The notes: generated by a model from the sequence alone, not told the origin. Positions 48,430 to 60,480 are shown, counted from the stretch's first letter. The stretch is DNA of 64,000 bases from Sorghum bicolor (GCF_000003195.3 NC_012879.2:60671671-60735670); one strand, 5' to 3'. Program-made: numbers and translations.

Positions 48430-48651
48430 TTTAGCCCCGGGCCGTAAGCGCCTTTAGTCCCGGCTACGGAACCGGGGCTAAGGTTTCGGGACTAAATGTC
48501 CCACCTTTAGTCCCGGTTCCGTGGACCGGGACTAAAGGTCCACCTTTAGTCCCGGTTGGTAACAGAAACCGGGACTAAAAGGTGCGCCAGGGTGTGCCAC
48601 CTGGCCTCCACTTTTAGTCCCGGTTGTTGTTACCAACCGGGACTAAAGACT
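48430..48651. repeat. Left subterminal hairpin array of the CACTA element
   Basis: Several inverted pairs of the motif CTTTAGTCCCGGTT and AACCGGGACTAAAG, separated by loops such as GGTAACAGA or GTTGTTACC. Each pair can fold into a stem of about 13-17 bp. Confidence 0.8.
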
Positions 48652-48920
48652 TTTTTTCTTTTTTCTTTTTTCTTTTTCTTTTCATTTGGTTTTCCATTTA
48701 GGGTTTACAATTATGTTATTGTTATTTTCGAATGCGTATTGTTTGCTGGTAGTTTATGGAACGCGCACCTATATAATTTATATAATTTAAAGGATTACAT
48801 ATAAATATACTATAAAACACTATATATATATATAAATAATTATATCTATAGGTCCATAATAAAATATTTACACATATGCTTTACGGACAAAGTATTTACA
48901 ACACAATTTTTCTCCACCAC

Positions 48921-51900
48921 TCAAGCATCGTACAAATGATCATCGTTATTTGGTTTTATCTGCTCCTGAGGGTTGAAATAGCACTCGCCGCCGGAATCCA
49001 GGACTTGGTCATTAAGAAATCCTGCGATTGTCTCCTGAATTCCTTTTAGGCGCACCGCATCCAACACCTGCTCCTTCAGCCACATCTCTTTTAATAGACA
49101 TTAAAGAAAAAAGTTAGAGGTATGAATAGGATTTATTAAATAGCAACAAATAAATGAAATATACTTATTATATATACATGTTACATACTTTTAGGTGCTC
49201 AAGATTAGTTCTTTTGGCATACACCGTCATAAACTCGCACACATAGTAGCCACACAAATTGTTGCCCGGTGTCTGCCGTAGAACCCACTGAAGTAAGATG
49301 GGCTTTGAAAGTGATGCATTCAACTCTGGACGGTGTTTCTGCACGAACCCAGCCCAAACCCTAGCAATAAAACGATCATTATTAATTATCCATTACCAAC
49401 TTAAAAGAGCAGAATTTAATATATAGAGATCGGAGTTACCCTTGGATAATATCTATCATTTCTTGGTAATCATCCTGTGGTTTTCTCAATGAGTCATAGA
49501 TTACCAATTGACATTGCCAGAGATCAATGACAATTAGTATCCAATGAAAGCTGCATTTGTGTGCATATGTAGGCAAAATTAGTATATATCTTCATATTGA
49601 TCTGATTAATTAGTTAAATAGAATGTACACACGATAACGACACTTACTTAAAGTTGTAGGGAAAGAGTATATATCTTTTATCTTTTTGGTTGATCAAGAA
49701 CCTCCGTAGATTTCTCTCCGTTTGAGTTCTCCATAAAACATACGGGGTCTTGTGGTCTTTGAATACAACATTTGGATCCACAAATCCAATCTCCTTGTCA
49801 TTTCTAACTCTGAGGTCCCTCATCATGTTTCTGCATATGTATAGCGGGTTTCTGTAATTAGTTATATATATACATGATAAGTTACAGAGACATTATTGAA
49901 AGGAAGAATCACTTACAGACAGAAGCAACTCATTAGAGATTTGTCAAGAGCGTCCATGTGGCATAGTTGGTGTAGCTCATTAAATTGAACATAAATAATA
50001 TCATCACCACGGAAGTAATGATAGTTTCTAATTCGGACACAAATATAGTCATCTGCTTTTCTGGCACACGCTTCCATGTACCATTTGTTTAGCATGTACA
50101 TTTGCGTTCCAAGCTTGCTGAGGGCCGCAGGGTTGTATAAACTCTTGCCATATGTATATTCCTTCTGCCAATGATCAATTTGTGGAGCACTTTCAATTGG
50201 TGCCCCCGCTATCATTTGGGCTAAGCTAAGACCAGTTTCCGCAAAAAAAATTTGAAGCTCTTCAAATTTTAAATCTGCCGGTATCTGCTGGTCTAGCACG
50301 TCAATGTTTGAACCATATTCATTTCCAATGACTAGCGGGGGCACTGATTGCTTTGATTGTTCCCCGAGCTGTGCTACACCCTTGCGTGCTCTTTTCTCTT
50401 TCTTCTTCTCTTCTTCTATGGATTTTCTTAAAGTGCGATCATAGTCTGATAAAGATGATGATTCTTTCTGAGCTTCACGCCTCTTTTTTTGTTCAGCCTC
50501 AACCCTTTGTCGTAGATCTTCTGGCCGTAGTAAGAGGTACGACTTCTCAGGGTTTCGCTTGGCTTCTCTTTCAGTCTTAAGTTTCTTGAAGAAACTATCC
50601 ACATCTGATTTAACTGCAGCATTTATTTCTGCATCAGTCATCTGATCATAGGAACAACTTCTTAGGAATGATAGCTTGTTTCTTTTCGGAGGCTTTCTTT
50701 TTTGGCGGCGGGGCGGCCGACACATTTGATTTTGTGGCCGGCCTCTTCTTTCGTGCTGGAGCCACGTGTGGAGGCGATGGGGCGGCCGGTGGCGGTGTTG
50801 GAGCCCGAGGAGGCGGCGTTGGAGCCCTAGGTGGCGTTGGAGCTCTAGGTGGCGGTGTTGGAGCCTGAGGTGGCGGTGTTGGAGCCCGAGGTGGCGGTGT
50901 TGGAGCCCTAGGTGGTGGCGTTGGAGACCGAGGCGATGCAGCCGTGTCTTGCACTCCCTCGTCATCACCCGCAGCACTATGACATGTCGGTGACCACCTG
51001 TGAAAATAAAAGGTATATGAGTAAACCGCTAACTAAGAGAATGCAAAATAAATTTAGTGAACAAATGTATAGTCAATTTTCATCCGCACCTAGGATTAGA
51101 TTCATGACGAGGAGGTGGTGGTAGACTACTAGGTGATGCCCCAGGAATAATGATGTAGCGCTTGCGCCAACAAATAAAAGTCTTCTCTGCTTCTCCTAGA
51201 GTCTTCTCTCCATCACCTCCTTCTATCTCAAGCTGCACATTACTGAAGCCTTTGACAACTCTATCCACCGAGACACTAGCATATCCAGGTGGAATTATCG
51301 CCCCATGGATTCTTGGTGTCCTTGTAGGGTCGACAGGAGTTACAACAGCGACAGCAACCATGACTGTGGCAGTCCCCTGTGGAATGTGCAGCTCACATGT
51401 TGTCAGAGGCTCAGTGATGTCATCCACCGGAAAGTGCAGCCCCACGTCGTCTTGAATAGTTGGCATCTCTGTGGAAGCGCAACTACTTTTCAACTGACCG
51501 GGGGGGCTAATGTTGACTATAGGCTGTGATGTAGTTTGCCCTTGTATAGAACTTAATGCAATCTGCACTTGTCTTTTGATCTCCTCGTTCATTCTCTCTT
51601 CAAGCGCTTTCTCTCGCGCTATCGCTTCACGAGCCGCTTCGCGTGACTCAATCACCATTGCCTCCAACCTATGCAACCGCTCTGCTTCCTCTTTCTTCTT
51701 TCGTTGGCGGCTTCTATAAGTCGGTCTATCTTTAGGGAAGCCATGCTCCCATGTTATCTCCCCATAGCCTCTGGTTCGCCCATCGTGTTCAGCAGTCTCC
51801 AGGGCGTATGTCAGCTCATCCTTTTCTCTATTTGGCTGCCAGGTGCCGCTTTCAACTAATCCTCTAGCATAGGCCATTCTCTGTCCTACTCTCTCGAGCT

Positions 51901-52842
51901 TTTCGCCATACACTATCTTTCCGGTCTCTAGGTCTATGGTTCCCCCATGACCAAAGAACCAATACTTGGCGCGCTCGGGCCAGTGCATTGATTCTGGTTC
52001 GATCCCTCTCCCAAGAATCTCCTGTTCCAGCTTTTGCCACTTAGGAATAGCAGTCCTGTAGCCACCTGAACCCAAGTGATGGTGGTATTGCTTTTGTTTA
52101 GCATTTTCTTGATTCTTGATCATCCGTGCCTGACCCTCTTCTGAGTTCTTAAACTCTACGAACTCATCCCAAAAAGGCCTCAACTTGACGTAGGCCTTGT
52201 TGGTGAAATCTGGTGTCCGGCCTTGTGCAACAAAAGTCTTGTATAATGTCTTCTTCCAAGCCTGAAATTGTTTGGCCATCTTCTGCATAGCCCAGATTTT
52301 AACCTTCTTCTTCAAAGCTTCATCCTGTGTATCGAGCGTGAAATGTTGAAGGATATCTTGCCAAATCAATTCCTTGTCACGATCTGAGACAAAACTAATA
52401 TTAGGGTTATCTTTCCGTTGCCTCCATTCACGAGCACTAACCGGGAGCCTGTCCCTTACAAGGTAGCCACAGTGCGCAACAAATTTTTTAGAATTAGCTC
52501 CAAGTACTTGTCCTGTACCCTCATCGAATTCCGACAGAATGTACCGACCCTCCAACGGCTTCTTCGGGCCGCGCACTTTTCTACTCTTCTCAGAAGTTGT
52601 CGCCGATTTAGAGGGCTACACAAACAAGTATAAATATATTAGTATAAATGTCATTTATTTTAATTTCATATATATACATATATACTAGATAGTAGATAGA
52701 CCTGATCAGGATTGTCTCCCACAAGTTCTTCATAATCGACAAAGTACTGACTCCCATCATCTTCGCCTTGGGGATCTGGATTGGCACCGCTGTTGATTAG
52801 GTCCATCATTGCATCATCCATGTTGTCATTCGGATTGGCCAT
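48921..52842 (-). pseudogene. CACTA second gene: TNPA/TNP1-like protein with C-terminal Ulp1 (C48) protease domain, frameshifted
   Basis: Seven exons by GT-AG and phase: 52702-52842, 51090-52615, 49917-50997, 49648-49830, 49440-49550, 49189-49360 and 48921-49085. The N-terminus is acidic (MANPNDNMDD). The long second exon has a conserved helical block (RDKELIWQDILQHFTLD, YRSRQRKKKEEAERLHRLEA coiled coil) like plant En/Spm transposase-associated proteins. Exon 3 starts with about ten PTPPPRA repeats, then a Lys-rich segment and a charged coiled coil. The last exons encode a papain-like C48 fold with FHWILIVIDL (His), QLVIYDSL (Asp), and LRQTPGNNLCGYYVCEF (Gln and catalytic Cys). All four catalytic positions are present. 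One surplus base near 50651-50657 (context AAGTTGTTCCTATG, minus sense) breaks the frame after KKLFL. The protease would remove SUMO or another ubiquitin-like tag; its role in transposition is not known to me. Confidence 0.82.
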
Positions 52843-52936
52843 TTCTATAAATTTAATCAAGTGTTAAAAGTTTTTGACGCGATCAACAAAAATTATTTAG
52901 ATAGACTAAACTTAGACAATATTCGATACAACAACA

Positions 52937-53400
52937 CATGATAAATTATATCATATAAATTATATAATACAAATGATAAATTATAAAATAGAAATTATAC
53001 ATCTCATCTCAATATCTATCCCTACTAACTAATTACAACATAGGATAAATTATATCATATAAATTATATAATACAAATGATAAATTATAAAATAGAAATT
53101 ATACATCTCATCTGAATATCTATCCCCACAAACTAATTACAACATAGGATAAATTATATCATATAAATTATATAATACAAATGATAAATTATAAAATAGA
53201 AATTATACATCTCATCTCAATATCTATCCCTACTAACTAATTACAACATAGGATAAATTATATCATATAAATTATATAATACAAAAGATAAATTATAAAA
53301 TAAAAATTATACATCTCATCTGAATATCTATCCATACTAACTAATTACAACATAGGATAAATTATATCATATAAATTATATAATACAAAAGATAAATTAT
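52937..53400. repeat. Tandem array of 104-bp units
   Basis: Four full units and part of a fifth with an exact 104-bp period: the phrase TAGGATAAATTATATCAT starts at 53041, 53145, 53249 and 53353, with a diverged first copy at 52937. The units are nearly identical and over 80% A/T. They lie just upstream of the start of the protease-bearing gene. Confidence 0.9.
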
Positions 53401-53639
53401 AAATTAAATTAAAGTAACTTGTGCTTTCTATATTCAAGTTCAACTATACACAACAAGGTTTTTAATTATGTCTCAAGTAAATTTATAGTATAAAAATATA
53501 TAAATAATTAATCTAATAATATTTATATCTTTTATAGAAATGTCATAAAAATTTTGATATGTTTACAGCATGTAATTAATTTGCGCGATAAATATGATAA
53601 ACGAAACACTTCCATACATATATGTATACATGCCTTAGC

Positions 53640-54320
53640 TAAAAATTAGATAAAATTAGCTAAGAGTATTAAATATAGAGAAAAAAATAACTAATTACAC
53701 AGTTGATAGGGAAACCACGAGATAAACCTTTTAAGCTTAATTAGTTTATGTTAGCCATAATTACTATAATAACACAGATATGCTAATAACAGATTAGTTA
53801 GATATAATAAATTTGTCTCACAATTTTTAGATAAATTATATAATTAATTTTATAATTAATATCCAAACTGCTAAAGACTTGTTTAGTTTCGAAAATAAAT
53901 TATTTTCGATATTCCATAAATTATTCGATACAACAACTAAAGACTTGTTTAGTTTCGAAAATATTCGAAACAACAACTAAGGGCTAACCTAAACTAATTA
54001 AGCATTTGTTGATCCATAGCATATATAGTCTATATATAGTTGATTGTGTGCAATCTTGACCTTTTCTTGGAAAAATAATTGACCCACTTGTATAGTTATT
54101 TTTATATTAACTTTCATTAAAATTATCTGTATTTTTGCAATTCTGCTTAGATGACAGTAATGCCGCCTTATATCTTTTATAGAAATGTATTTGATTTCTA
54201 AAAAAGCGAATTGCATTGCATTCGAATCTTGCGGCATATGCATAAAGTATTAAATATAGGTTAAAAAATAACTAATCACACAGTTTGTATATATGTAATT
54301 CGCGAGACGATGAAGGTCAA
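53640..54320. repeat. Degenerate fragments of the GGCCTTGTTTAG MITE family inside the CACTA element
   Basis: The stretch 53655-53890 contains AAATATAGA...AACTAATTACACAGTT and ends with ACTTGTTTAGTTTCG, repeated again at 53945-53960. A second fragment at about 54222-54315 has CGAATCTTGCGGCATATGCAT, ATTAAATATAGG and ACTAATCACACAGTTT. These are old insertions in the transposon. Confidence 0.55.
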
Positions 54321-54499
54321 CTACACTGTTAACACTGTTCACATTTTGCATATGAGAAAAAACAAACAATCACACTGTTCACATTTTGCATATAAGAAAA
54401 AACAAACAATTTGCATATAGGAAAAAACAAACAATCACACTGTCCACATTTTACATAATTTTTTGCAAGTAAACATGGCCATTTTTTTGCAAGTAAACA
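54321..54499. repeat. Short direct repeats (CACACTGTTCACATTTTGCATAT type)
   Basis: The phrase CACTGTTCACATTTTGCATA recurs at about 54334 and 54374 and in shortened form near 54440, each followed by GAAAAAACAAACAA. Confidence 0.6.
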
Positions 54500-54940
54500 A
54501 TCAAACTACTCGGTGCCGGAGAGAAGATGGCGCGGCGCTCCGTACGGTCCTCGGCGGCAGGGGACGAATGGTCGGGCACGAGGGTCGTCGGTGCCGGGGA
54601 CGATGGCCGGGGACGAGCTTTCGTCGGTGCCGGAGAAGAAGCGAAGAGCTCGGCGAGGTGCTCCGTACGGTCCTCTCGGCTCGGGGCGGGGTCGATGGTT
54701 AGCGGCGGCGGCGGCGTCGCTCCCGGGGACGAGCTATCGGCGGTGGTGGCCGGGGACGAGGGCGCGAGGCGACGGCGGGGAGGAGCGGCGCGCGGCGGAG
54801 GAAATTAGGGTCTGAGGAGGAGCGGCGAGCGGCGGAGGAAATTAGGGCAACGTCGATCTGAGGAAGACGACGGTTCGGTTAAATACCCAGAGGGACCTTT
54901 AGTCCCGGTTCTAGCCAGGAACCGGGACTAAATGTATTTT
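54500..54940 (-). promoter_or_regulatory. GC-rich island with internal CCCGGTT hairpin, probable promoter of the protease-bearing gene
   Basis: A sharply GC-rich block (54510-54870) in otherwise AT-rich DNA. It contains a direct repeat of CTCCGTACGGTCCTC at about 54538 and 54660. It ends in GGGACCTTTAGTCCCGGTTCTAGCC followed by the complementary GGAACCGGGACTAAATG (54893-54933), an internal copy of the terminal hairpin. The right end of the element has the same order (GAGGGACATTTAATCCCGGTTCC at 60792), just upstream of the transposase gene. Confidence 0.5.
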
Positions 54941-55376
54941 TCAGTTTCTTATTTATTTATGCATACAATAATTAGATTAATGTTGTTAACTGCATAGTAA
55001 ATAGAATAATAGGTATTAATTTGTTAAAAAATAATAGTTCCATTTCTTTTTGTCTAATTGGTTACATAATAAATTTGGAAACATAAAATCTTTTCATCAC
55101 TTATATTAACAAACTTAAATATGAAAAATAATTAGTATTTTGTTAATGCAAAAATGTATTATTTAATTTTAATATCTTAAAGGAGATGTTTTTGATAGAA
55201 AAATTTGTTTGTGCAATATTTAAACGTAAATTTTGTTTATTTATCATCATTTATCTCCAAAATCATGATATACGTGATATTCACCATTACATCGAATTAT
55301 TTTTTAAAATTTTTTCTCTATTTCTTATTTATTTATGCTTACAACAATATTCACCATTACATCAGATTATCTCTAA
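54941..55376. other. AT-rich spacer inside the CACTA element
   Basis: No feature recognised; only short AT-driven reading frames. Confidence 0.4.
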
Positions 55377-56288
55377 CAACTTTGTATTCAAATTTTTTTC
55401 ATTTCAAGTCATCAAATGGGTCATTTGACCAAGTTTGACCAAAGTCAAAGCATTGGTTTTTAGAAACACACACTTTGACCGAACCCTATATGGTCCCAAA
55501 TGGAAAAGTAATGAATACAAAGTTTGTTGCACTCATCAAGTTCTACATTTTGTCTAATGGTCAACTTTTCTTTTGGAAAAGTTTGAACCACTCAATTTTG
55601 AATTTTGATAGAATTCATAGCCACGCATGGGTTTTCGGAACCCTAGATGGTCTCGAACGGAAAAGTCATGAATACCAATATTGTTCCACTCATCAAAATC
55701 TACATTTAATATATAGACCATTTTTGCATTTGACAAAGTGTTGCGAAGGTGTAGTTCAAAATCCACAATTGACACATGTAGTTTCATATAGTTTGTGTGA
55801 GATTCAAGAATTGGTGGGTATTGTGAACTTAAACTTTCTCAAATAGAAAAGTTGTCTATATAAAAAGTTTAGATCTTGATGATATCTAACAAATTGGTAT
55901 TCAAAATTTTTTCATTTTAAGTAGTTTAGTTTGTCATTTGACCAAGTTTGACCAATACCCGTCTTGGATTTTGAACAAATGTGCTTAGGATTGGCTCAAA
56001 TTTATCCAAATGGAAAAATGGACAATATATCAAATGTAGATCTTGATTATCTCTAACAACTTTGTATTCAAATTTTTTTCATTTCAAGTCATCAAATGGG
56101 TTATTTGACCAAGTTTGACCAAAGTCAAAGCATTGGTTTTTAGAAACACACACTTTGACCGAACCCTATATGGTCCCAAATGGAAAAGTAATGAATACAA
56201 AGTTTGTTGCACTCATCAAGTTCTACATTTTGTCTAATGGTCAACATTTCTTTTGGAAAAGTTTGAACCACTCAATTTTGAATTTTGA
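55377..56288. repeat. Two near-identical blocks of about 230 bp, 680 bp apart
   Basis: The block beginning CAACTTTGTATTCAAATTTT at 55377 recurs at 56057 with only a few differences through about 55605 and 56288. The sequence between them is related but diverged (for example GACCAAGTTTGACC near 55940), so this is an old multi-unit array partly homogenised. Confidence 0.8.
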
Positions 56289-56491
56289 ATTTCGGAACCC
56301 TAGATGGTCTCGAACGGAAAAGTCATGAATATTTTTGACTATTTTTGCATTTGAAAAATAATTGACACATCTCTTATAATAGCAAACTTAAAGGTCATTT
56401 CATTATTTGAAATGATATAAAATAAGAAAAACTAATATAAACATCTTAAGTTACAATTGTCACATACACATACTATATTGCAATCTATTTA

Positions 56492-59400
56492 TTAGGCGGG
56501 CACAATAGTGATCTTCTTTTTGACGTATGTTCCTTGGTCATGATCTTGACGTAACCATGGAGTGTCCTCAGCATCTATCAGTATGCTCGGATCTTTGGTC
56601 ACATTGAAAGGCGTGATTCGGTCATCCCTTTCATAATCTTCTGAAATATCTGACTTGTCCTCAATTCCCACAATGTTTCTTTTCCCTAAGAGAACTATAT
56701 GGCGTTTTGGCTCGTTTGTTGATTTGTTGTCATTTTTCCCTCTCTTCTGTTTTGTAGACATGTCTTTCACATAGAACACCTGATTCACATCAGCAGCAAG
56801 GACGAATGGTTCATCTTTGTAACCAACATTGTTGAGGTCCACTGTTGTCATTCCATAGTCTTTGTCAACTGTCACCCCGCCTCCGGTAACCTTCACCCAT
56901 TGGCACCGGAACAAAGGGATTTTAAAATTAGGTGCGTAGTCTAGTTCCCAAATCTCCTCTATACGACCATAATATGTTTGTCTGTTTCCATTCGGGTCTA
57001 TGGCGTCTACGCGAACTCCACTATTTTGGTTCGTGCTTCTTTTATCTTGGCCTAGGGTGTAAAATGTATTTCCATTTATCTCGTACCCTTTGTACGTGAG
57101 GATGTGCCATGATGGTTGCCTAGCCAACAAATACAGTTGCTCATCAATCTGGTCATTACCCTGACATTCTTTTCGTAACCAATCACTGGAAGTGTCTATG
57201 TGCTGATGCATAAGCCAACCTTCATTCTTCTCTGGGAATTGCGATCGTAGGAAGTCCTTGTGTTTCGTGACATACGGCTCCACCACGGATGAGTTTTGAA
57301 GAACTGTGTAGTGTGCTTTATTGAAAGAATCGTCCCCCATACCGATGTATGTTTTCTTTCCTAGTGTTCCCTTTCCACTCAGTCTGCCCTCGTGGCGCGA
57401 TTCAGGAACACCAATTGGGTCAAGTTCAGGAATGAATTCAACATAGAACTCAATGACCTCCTCTGTCCCATAGCCCTCGGCGATGCTTCCTTCTGGCCGA
57501 GTACGTTGGTGAACATATTTCTTCAGAACTCCCATAAACCTCTCAAAGGGAAACATATTATGTAGGAACACAAGACCCAGAATATTGATCTCCTTGACCA
57601 GATGAACTAGGAGGTGTGTCATGATATCAAAGAAGGATGGTGGGAACACTAACTCAAAGCTGACAAGACATTGAACCACATCATTCTGTAGAGCAGCTAG
57701 TTCTAGTGGATTGATTGCCTTCTGAGAAATTGCATTGAGGAATGCACATAGCTTTACGGTGGCCAGACGTACATGTGGAGGTAGAATTCCTCTTAATGCA
57801 ACTCGAAGCAATTGCGTCATAAGCACATGGCAGTCATGCGACTTTAAGTTTAGAAATTTCTTCTCAGGCACATTAATTATACCTTTTATATTAGAGGAGA
57901 ATCCAGATGGGACCTTGATGCTGCTTAAGCATTCAAACATGATTTCTTTCTCTTCATTGCTAAGAGTGTAGCTAGCAGGTCTTAAATATTGGCGTCCATC
58001 ATCTGTCTTCTCTGGATGCAGGTTGTCTCGTTCTTCCATGCGTTGCAAGTCTTGTCGTGCTTCAAGTGAATCCTTAGGCTTACCATATACACCCATGAAT
58101 CCTAGAAGGTTCACACAAAGATTCTTTGTTAGGTGCATGACGTCGATCGCATTCCGGACCTCTAGGACTTGCCAATAGGGTAGCTCCCAAAATATTGACT
58201 TCTTCTTCCACATGGGTGCATGACCCGCTGCATCTTTTGGAACTGGTTGGCTGCCTTGTCCCTTACCAAAAACTACTTTCACATCCTTAACCATCTCAAA
58301 TACATCTTCTCCAGTTCTATTGCGAGACTTGCATCAGTGGTCTGTCTTACCTTTAAAATGCTTTCCTTTCTTTCTAACTGGGTGATTCATAGAAAGAAAT
58401 CGACGATACCCAAGGTACACGACCTTTCTGCATTTTTTCAAATATATACTATCAAGGTCATCAAAACAATGTGTGCATGCATTATATCCCTTGTTTGTCT
58501 GCCCTGAAAGATTACTTAGAGCAGGCCAATCATTGATTGTCACAAACAACAGTGCTCGTAGGTCGAAGTGTTCCTGTTTGTACTCATCCCACACACGAAC
58601 ACCTGTTTCACTCCATAAAAGAAGGAGTTCTTCAATTAATGGCCTTAGATAGACATCAATGTCATTGCCCGGTTGCTTCGGGCCTTGGATGAGCACCGGC
58701 ATCATAATAAACTTTCGCTTCATGCATAACCATGGAGGAAGGTTGTAGATACATAGTGTAACAGGCCAAGTGCTATGACTACTGCTTTGCTCACCAAAAG
58801 GATTCATACCGTCCGTACTTAAAGCGAACCTTAAGTTTCTTGCGTCTTTTGCAAACTCTGGAAATTCCCTGTCTATTGCTCTCCACTGGGACCCATCAGC
58901 AGGGTGTCTCAACATGTTGTCTACTTTACGGTCTTCTTTGTGCCACAGCAATAATTTTGCATGGTCCTTATTTCTAAAAAGACGTTTCAGACGTGGTATT
59001 ATAGGAGCATACCACATAACCTTTGCAGGGATTTTTTTTCTGGGACGTTCTTCCCCCTCAACATCGCCAGGGTCATCTCGCCTGATCTTATACCGTGATG
59101 CTTTACATACGGGGCATTCATCTAAATTCTCGTAGTCCTTGCCACGGTATAGGATGCAGTCGTTAGGACATGCATGTATCTTCTTGATTTCTAATCCCAA
59201 CGGACAGACGATCTGTTTTGCTTCGTACGTAGTAGTGGGCAGTTCATTAGGCTTTGGCAGCATTTTTTTTTTGGATCTTCAGTAATTGCCCAAATGCCTT
59301 ATCGGATACACCATTCTGTGCCTTCCATTTTAACAGTTCTAGTGTTGTACCCAGTTTTTTTTGCCCATCCTGGGCAGATGGGTATAATAATTTCTTGTGA

Positions 59401-59861
59401 TCTTCTAACATGTGGTCAAACTTTGTCTTCTCTTTTTCACTTTCGCAATCTTTTTGTGCCTCACGAATGACATCACCAAGAGCATCATCTTCAACAGGTG
59501 CGCCTTCTGCATCTGCCTCATCTTCAGCTTCTCCCATTGCTGTATCACTGAAGTCACCGTATTGAGCAATAATGTCGTCAGGCTCCAACTGTTCTTCTTC
59601 ACCTTCTTCCATCATTATACCGTTTTCTCCATGCTTGGTCCAACAAATATAGTTTGGCATAAAACCCGACTTCAACAAATGTGAGTGAATATTTCTAGAG
59701 CTAGAATATTCCTTCAAATTCTGACACAAGGCACATGGGCAACATATGAATCCATCCCGCTTGTTTTCCTCGGCCACTCTTAAGAAATAATGCACACCAT
59801 CAATGAATTCTTTGGAGCGGCGATCGGCATTGTACATCCAATGACGTGTCATTGTCTGCAT
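56492..59861 (-). pseudogene. TNP2-type CACTA transposase, one frameshift and one nonsense codon
   Basis: Three consecutive open segments: 59247-59861 (transposase-associated N-domain with HWMYNADRRSKEF and CCPCALCQN), 58334-59263 and 56492-58294. The middle one holds the Transposase_21 core (CPNDCILYRGKDYE, YKIRRDDPGDVEG, LSTDGMNPFGEQSSSHSTW). The last holds the end of the core (NAIDVMHLTKNLCVNLLGF), a DUF4218 region (CFLNAISQ-like, FPFERFMGVLKKYVH) and DUF4216 (YYGRIEEIWELDY, PLFRCQWV). The first two are offset at a run of ten A (minus sense, 59263-59272), one more than needed for a continuous frame. The second and third are in the same frame but separated by TGA at 58334-58336, where relatives have Arg. 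Otherwise the protein looks whole. A short upstream exon may exist, since an intron-like acceptor precedes MTRHW. Confidence 0.88.
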
Positions 59862-59868
59862 TGCAATG

Positions 59869-60480
59869 TAAAATATTATAAGTTTCTAATTTTTTATAAA
59901 GAAATTAAAGTAACAAATAACCTAAAATTCTCTATTTCTGGTTTTTCTAAACCAACAAAATTAAAAAGACATAAAAGTTCTCTATTTTCTAACTAACCAT
60001 GAAATATGGCATGCATACTAGTTATAATTAACTAATTAACCATGTCATAAAGTGTAAATTAAAGTATTATAAGTTTCTAATTTTTAATAGAGAAATTAAA
60101 GTAACAAAAAACCTAAAATTCTCTATTTCTAATTTTTATAAACAAGCTAAATTAAAAAAGCACAAAAATTCTCTATTTTCCTAAATAATCATGAAATGTG
60201 GTATGTATACTAGTTATAATTAAATAGCTAAATCGGTCAAAAATTGCAAATTAAAGTATTATATGTTTTTATTTTTAATAGAGAAATTAAAGTAACAAAA
60301 AACCTAAAATTCTATATTTCTATTTTTTCTAAACAAGCTAAATTAAAAAAGCACAAAAATTCTCTATTTTCTTAAATAATCATGAAATGTGGTATGTATA
60401 CTAGTTATAATTAACTAACTAAATCGGTCAAAAATTGCAAATTAAAGTATTATATGATTTTATTTTTTCTAAACTAATTA
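59869..60480. repeat. Tandem array of about 190-bp AT-rich units
   Basis: Just over three units; the phrase AAAGTATTAT falls at about 59869 (variant), 60061, 60253 and 60443. The shared blocks are AGAAATTAAAGTAACAAA and TACTAGTTATAATTAA. It lies immediately upstream of the transposase gene. Confidence 0.8.

Noticed and set aside
50668..50993. Gly/Trp-rich reading frames on the plus strand
   Set aside because: Antisense of the PTPPPRA repeats in the transposon gene.
52937..53400. Possible CRISPR-like array
   Set aside because: The 104-bp units are contiguous without unique spacers, and the DNA is a plant nuclear genome. It is a tandem repeat.
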